A stretch of 9,738 bases of DNA from JANNNX01 sp031398745 (GTDB lineage: Bacteria > Actinomycetota > Acidimicrobiia > Acidimicrobiales > CADCSY01). Below are positions 6,601 to 9,738 of this stretch, piece by piece (position 1 is the stretch's first letter; every line of letters starts with the position of its first letter). A program made the position numbers and the translations under genes. Where the stretch lies: positions 1-9,738 of the forward strand of contig JANNNX010000003.1 of NCBI GenBank assembly GCA_031398745.1, read 5' to 3'. The notes under the pieces were generated by a model that was not told where the DNA came from, made no database searches, and worked only from the letters and a program-made list of their open reading frames with translations.

Positions 6601-7542
6601 GTGTCGCGGCTCGAACGACTGCTCAACCTCACCGCCGCGCTGCTCTCCACGTCGAGGCCCCTGACTGCGCAGGAGGTCCACGAACGGGTCCCGGGCTACC
6701 CCGAGGGCGCCGGTCCCGCCTACCACCGGGCCTTCGAGCGCGACAAGGACGCGCTGCGGGAGATGGGGGTCCCGGTGCGGGTCGAGGTGGTGGCCGGGAC
6801 CGACCCGCCGATCGAGGGCTACCGGATCCGGCGGGAGGACTACGAGCTGCGCGACCCCGGACTGGCCCCCGACGAGCTGGCCGCCCTCCACCTGGCCACC
6901 CTTCTCGTCCAGGTCGAGGGGCTGGCCGGCCGGCCGGCGTTGTGGAAGCTGGGCGGCGTGCCCGGCGGGGTCGAGGAGCCGGCGGTGGTGACCGTGCCGA
7001 CCTGGCCCCAACTGGTGCCACTGTGGCGGGCGGTGGCCGAACGTCGCGCCGTCGGCTTCGACTACCGCGACCAGCACCGGCAGGTCGAGCCGTGGCGGGT
7101 TTCGTACTCGCGGGGCCATTGGTACGTCGACGGGCACGACCGCGACCGCGGTGAGCAGCGCCGGTTCCGTCTCGATCGGATGGGACCGGAGGTCGACCTC
7201 GGCGAACCGGGTGCGTTCGTCCGACCCGCCACCATCGCCGATTCGGAACCTCATCCGTGGGAGCTGGGGGACGAGCCCGCGGTGCTGGCCCGAATGGCGG
7301 TGGATGCCGACCAGGCCGGCTGGGCCATCGATCAGGTGGGACCCGAAGCGGTCCGCCAGCGCCTCGACGACGGGGGGGTGATCCTCGAGCTGACCGTGAC
7401 CGACATCAACGCCTTCCGGTCCTTCGCCCTCGGATTCCTCGATCACGCCGAGGTGCTGGCGCCGCCCGAGCTGCGGGACGACATCGTGCACTGGGTCGAG
7501 GTGCTGGCCGGATCGGCGACGGTGGCGGGGGGCGACGGATGA
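6601..7542 (+). CDS. pafB: PafB, WYL-domain transcriptional regulator
   Basis: PafB acts with PafC as the PafBC activator of the LexA-independent DNA-damage response in mycobacteria. The 313-residue product has an N-terminal winged helix-turn-helix (about 1-65: RLERLLNLTAALL, AFERDKDALREMGVPV), a WYL domain (about 135-200) and a C-terminal WCX-like region (about 225-305). In the WYL domain the signature reads WYV (174-176), followed by GHDRDR and RRFRLDRM, the usual arginine-rich ligand-binding pattern. GTG 6601 is chosen because MSRLERLLNL fits the family start and follows a -10 element; the frame stays open far upstream, but that extension overlaps the DUF3866-like gene and has no homologous character. 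The stop overlaps pafC as ATGA. Despite its name it is not needed for pupylation in mycobacteria. Confidence 0.93.
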   Translation: MSRLERLLNLTAALLSTSRPLTAQEVHERVPGYPEGAGPAYHRAFERDKDALREMGVPVRVEVVAGTDPPIEGYRIRREDYELRDPGLAPDELAALHLATLLVQVEGLAGRPALWKLGGVPGGVEEPAVVTVPTWPQLVPLWRAVAERRAVGFDYRDQHRQVEPWRVSYSRGHWYVDGHDRDRGEQRRFRLDRMGPEVDLGEPGAFVRPATIADSEPHPWELGDEPAVLARMAVDADQAGWAIDQVGPEAVRQRLDDGGVILELTVTDINAFRSFALGFLDHAEVLAPPELRDDIVHWVEVLAGSATVAGGDG

Positions 7543-8495
7543 GCCGGGTCGGCTCCCCCGAGCGACTCCAGCGACTCCTGGCCCTGGTGCCTTGGATCGT
7601 CCAACAGGACGGCCCCACCCTGAGCGAGGTGTGCCGCCGTTTCGACACGACCCAGGCCGAACTGGCCGCTGACCTCGATCTGGTCTTCCTCTGCGGGGTC
7701 TACCCGTTCACCCCCGACGCCCTCATGGAGGTCGAGATCGTGGAGGACCGGGTGTGGATCCGGTTGGCCGACCACTTCGCCCGGCCGCTCCGCCTCACCC
7801 CCGAGGAGGCTCTGTCACTGCTGGCCGCCGGGGCCGCAGCCCGGGCCGTGCCGGGAGCCGATCCCGAGGGCCCGCTGGCCCGGGGCCTCGACAAGTTGGC
7901 CAGCGTCTTGGGCGTCGACGTCGAAGGTTCGCTCGAGGTCGAGCTCGGCACTGCCCCCGAAGGCGTGCTCGAGACCCTCCGCGAGGCGGTCGCCGGGCAC
8001 CGGCAGGTCGAGATCGACTACTACGCCTACGGCACCGACCGCCGCACCCGCCGGATCGTCGACCCCGACGGCCTCCATGCCGTCGAGGGCCAGTGGTACC
8101 TCACCGGGTGGTGCCACCTGGCCGACGACCGGCGCCGCTTTCGGGCCGACCGGGTCCGACGGGTGACGCTGCTCGAGAAGACCTTCACGCCCCGGGCACC
8201 CGCGCCCGTGGCCACCACCTTCGAACCGGCCCGCTCCGACGAGCGGGTCACCCTCGAACTCTCGCCCCGAGCCCGGTGGGTGGTCGAGTACTACCCGGTC
8301 GAGAAGGTTCGAGAACTCGGGGCCGGGCGGTGCCGGGTCACACTGGCCGTGGGCGGCCGGGCTTGGCTCGAACGCCTGCTGGTGCGGCTCGGACCGGAGG
8401 CCACCCTCATCGACGGCGCCGAGGGCGTCCTGGCCGCCGCGGCCGACCGGATCCTCGGGCGCTACCAAGGGGGCGCTGCCGCGTCGGCTGGCTAG
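7539..8495 (+). CDS. pafC: PafC, WYL-domain transcriptional regulator
   Basis: PafC is the partner of PafB; single-stranded DNA is reported to activate the complex through the WYL domains. The 318-residue length fits the family (about 316). An N-terminal helix-turn-helix is seen at about 8-60 (RLQRLLALVPWIVQQDG, then LSEVCRRF). The linker RLTPEEALSLLAAG is typical. The WYL domain spans about 142-215 with a true WYL at 186-188 (GQWYLTGW) and RRRFRADRVRRV. A WCX-like C-terminal domain covers about 235-310. The ATG at 7539 overlaps the pafB stop (ATGA), so the two should be translated together in equal amounts, as expected for a heteromeric regulator. The TAG stop at 8493-8495 is also the start of the lepB -10 element. 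Confidence 0.93.
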   Translation: MSRVGSPERLQRLLALVPWIVQQDGPTLSEVCRRFDTTQAELAADLDLVFLCGVYPFTPDALMEVEIVEDRVWIRLADHFARPLRLTPEEALSLLAAGAAARAVPGADPEGPLARGLDKLASVLGVDVEGSLEVELGTAPEGVLETLREAVAGHRQVEIDYYAYGTDRRTRRIVDPDGLHAVEGQWYLTGWCHLADDRRRFRADRVRRVTLLEKTFTPRAPAPVATTFEPARSDERVTLELSPRARWVVEYYPVEKVRELGAGRCRVTLAVGGRAWLERLLVRLGPEATLIDGAEGVLAAAADRILGRYQGGAAASAG

Positions 8496-8504
8496 CCTCA
8501 GCCG
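8493..8504 (+). promoter_or_regulatory. Putative leaderless promoter -10 element of lepB
   Basis: TAGCCT at 8493-8498, identical to the dop element, ends six bases before the GTG at 8505. Its first three bases are the pafC stop codon. No Shine-Dalgarno precedes the GTG. No -35 hexamer is recognisable, and the whole promoter would lie inside the 3' end of pafC. Confidence 0.6.
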
Positions 8505-9122
8505 GTGACCGTCGCCCCCCAGCCGAACGGCCCGGAGGACGGCGTGCTCCCGCCCCCGGCCGGGCCCCCGGTCTCCACCGACACCGCCGACGACTCCGCC
8601 AAAGGGTTCCGCTCGGCGGTCGAGTGGTTCCTCTTCGTCGGCGGCGCCATCGTGCTGGCCCTGCTGGTGAGAGCGTTCCTGGTCCAGGCCTTCTACATCC
8701 CGTCGGAATCGATGCTCCCCACGCTCCACGTGGAGGACCGGGTCCTGGTCAACAAGCTGAGCTACCGGCTGCACGACGTCGAGCGGGGCGACATCGTCGT
8801 CTTCGAGCGGCCCCCGAGCGACACCCCCTCCGAGATCGACGACCTCATCAAGCGGGTCGTGGCGCTGCCCGGTGAAACCGTGGAGGGCCGCGACGGACGG
8901 GTGTACGTCGACGGCCAGCCGCTCGACGAGTCGTACCTGCCCGCCGGGTCGGTGACCACCAACTTCGGGCCCGAACTGGTGCCCGAGGGCCACCTCTGGG
9001 TCATGGGCGACAATCGCACGAACTCCCAGGACAGCCGGTACCTGGGCCCGATCGACGAGGACTTGGTGATCGGGCGGGCCTTCGTCCGCATCTGGCCCTT
9101 CAGTCGTCTCGGGCTCCTCTGA
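8505..9122 (+). CDS. lepB: Signal peptidase I (LepB, family S26)
   Basis: Signal peptidase I removes signal peptides from exported proteins at the outer face of the cytoplasmic membrane. The 205-residue product has a Pro-rich cytoplasmic N-terminus (1-38), one membrane segment (about 41-62, VEWFLFVGGAIVLALLVRAF) and an extracytoplasmic catalytic domain. The catalytic Ser69 lies in IPSESMLPTL and the Lys116 general base in LIKRVVALPGE. The later GDN box reads WVMGDNRTNSQDSR (165-178), and the end, RIWPFSRLGLL, is typical. All S26 key residues are present, so it should be active. GTG 8505 is chosen from the -10 spacing and from leaving a normal cytoplasmic tail. The 9-bp gap to pafC also allows read-through. 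Its 3' end overlaps the converging gene by 23 bp. Confidence 0.95.
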   Translation: MTVAPQPNGPEDGVLPPPAGPPVSTDTADDSAKGFRSAVEWFLFVGGAIVLALLVRAFLVQAFYIPSESMLPTLHVEDRVLVNKLSYRLHDVERGDIVVFERPPSDTPSEIDDLIKRVVALPGETVEGRDGRVYVDGQPLDESYLPAGSVTTNFGPELVPEGHLWVMGDNRTNSQDSRYLGPIDEDLVIGRAFVRIWPFSRLGLL

Positions 9123-9738
9123 GGGGGTCCTCCCGGGGTCTCCCGGCGGCGACCAGCACGTCGACCGCGCTCGACGAAAGGGCGTCGACCCCCGCCGCTC
9201 GGGCCAGCGCCAGGTCGCGCCCGAAGCGACCACCCTCGGCCACCGCCAGCAGGCCGAAGCGGTGCACGAGCGTGGTGACGCCGCCGCTCCACTCCTGGTG
9301 GGGGAGGACGAGCCCGTCGAGGCCCCGGTGGGCGACCTCGGCCGCATGGCGCTCGGCACCCCCGGGCATCGATCGCCGGCGGGTGATCTGCAGCAGCCGG
9401 CACCCGCGGCGGCGGAGTCCGGCCCAGCTCGACACCTCGTCGAGGTCCGCCCCGCAGAGCCAGAGGCGGCTGGCCGCGCCCGCCTCGTCGGCGACGGCCA
9501 CCACCGCCGCCGCGCTCGCCCCGTCGGTCACGCGGACCAGCAGCTGGACGTGATCGGGCACCGATGCCACCAGCACCCACAGGGGCGGGATCGTCGACGG
9601 GAGCTCGACCAGGTCGAGGCTGCGGATGGCGACGCGGGTGAGCCGCCGGCGCAGGTGGTCGGCGGCGGCCACCGCGACGCCGTCGGCCGTCGTCACCACC
9701 TCGACATCCAGTCCCGGGACACCGGCGCCGACCGCGGG
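9100..9738 (-). CDS. Degenerate glycerophosphodiester phosphodiesterase-like protein, C-terminal part (5' end outside window)
   Basis: The frame is open from the window edge to a TGA at 9100-9102, giving 212 residues with third positions almost all G or C, as in real genes here. The pattern resembles a GDPD TIM barrel: PGLDVEVVTTADGVAV near the visible start matches the family's ElDvrlTxDGvpV strand, and FGRDLALARAAGVDALSSSAVDVLV near the end (two parts: FGRDLALARAAGVDAL, SSSAVDVLV) matches the final strand and helix. Key residues are altered: the Glu-x-Asp metal pair reads Asp-x-Glu, the catalytic His of the His-Asp pair is Ala (AAADHL), and the Glu-x-Lys strand reads LWVLVASV. The first catalytic His would lie outside the window. 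It is probably inactive on ordinary glycerophosphodiesters, or a divergent fold relative. It converges on lepB. Confidence 0.65.
   Translation of the reverse strand, partial: PAVGAGVPGLDVEVVTTADGVAVAAADHLRRRLTRVAIRSLDLVELPSTIPPLWVLVASVPDHVQLLVRVTDGASAAAVVAVADEAGAASRLWLCGADLDEVSSWAGLRRRGCRLLQITRRRSMPGGAERHAAEVAHRGLDGLVLPHQEWSGGVTTLVHRFGLLAVAEGGRFGRDLALARAAGVDALSSSAVDVLVAAGRPREDPLRGARDD

Noticed and set aside
8470..8504. Possible PafBC-dependent promoter element before pafB or lepB
   Set aside because: The recalled mycobacterial motif (TTGTC-type element, then a short spacer and TANNNT) was looked for upstream of all four -10 elements. GTCGG before lepB is too close to the hexamer, and nothing fits at the others.
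7815..9359. Long open frame on the - strand, 514 codons, opposite pafC and lepB
   Set aside because: Antisense shadow of pafC and lepB, with biased composition and no recognisable motif.
9272..9553. + strand open frame of 93 codons near the window end
   Set aside because: Opposite the GDPD-like gene, low-complexity translation, no start signals; treated as a shadow.

Overview
This window is a compact, co-oriented bacterial (Pup) proteasome locus from a very GC-rich actinobacterium. Almost every third codon position is G or C, and GTG starts are common. The gene set (ARC/Mpa, Dop, Pup, PrcB, PrcA, PafA, PafB, PafC) is the actinobacterial pupylation system. Two features point away from Mycobacterium and Streptomyces and perhaps toward a deep-branching class such as Acidimicrobiia: a DUF3866-type gene between pafA and pafB, and lepB (not tatA/tatC) after pafC. 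That class assignment is inference.

Layout on the + strand: 1-806, C-terminal part of the proteasomal AAA+ ATPase, ending in the Gln-Tyr-Leu docking tail; 855-2342, dop; 2376-2570, pup; 2567-3397, prcB; 3394-4077, prcA; 4108-5475, pafA; 5486-6577, a DUF3866-like gene of unknown function; 6601-7542, pafB; 7539-8495, pafC; 8505-9122, lepB (signal peptidase I). On the - strand, 9100-9738 is the C-terminal part of a degenerate glycerophosphodiesterase-like protein; it converges on lepB and overlaps its end by 23 bp. No intergenic stretch exceeds about 50 bp. I saw no RNA genes, mobile elements, CRISPR arrays or convincing terminators.

How the genes work together: PafA ligates Pup, through its C-terminal Glu, to lysines of target proteins. 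The ATPase ring recognises Pup, unfolds the target and feeds it into the PrcA/PrcB chamber. Dop removes Pup for reuse. This Pup is encoded already ending in Gly-Gly-Glu, so Dop should be needed for depupylation but not for activating Pup by deamidation. PafB and PafC are the paired WYL-domain regulators of the mycobacterial DNA-damage response.

Expression signals fall into two kinds. dop, pafA, pafB and lepB each have a TANNNT -10-like hexamer ending 6 or 7 nt before the start codon, which is the geometry of leaderless transcripts. pup has a perfect nine-base Shine-Dalgarno sequence. prcB, prcA and pafC start in four-base overlaps with the preceding stop codon, suggesting translational coupling. 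The core is a known system; the least described parts are the DUF3866-like gene and the degenerate GDPD-like protein.
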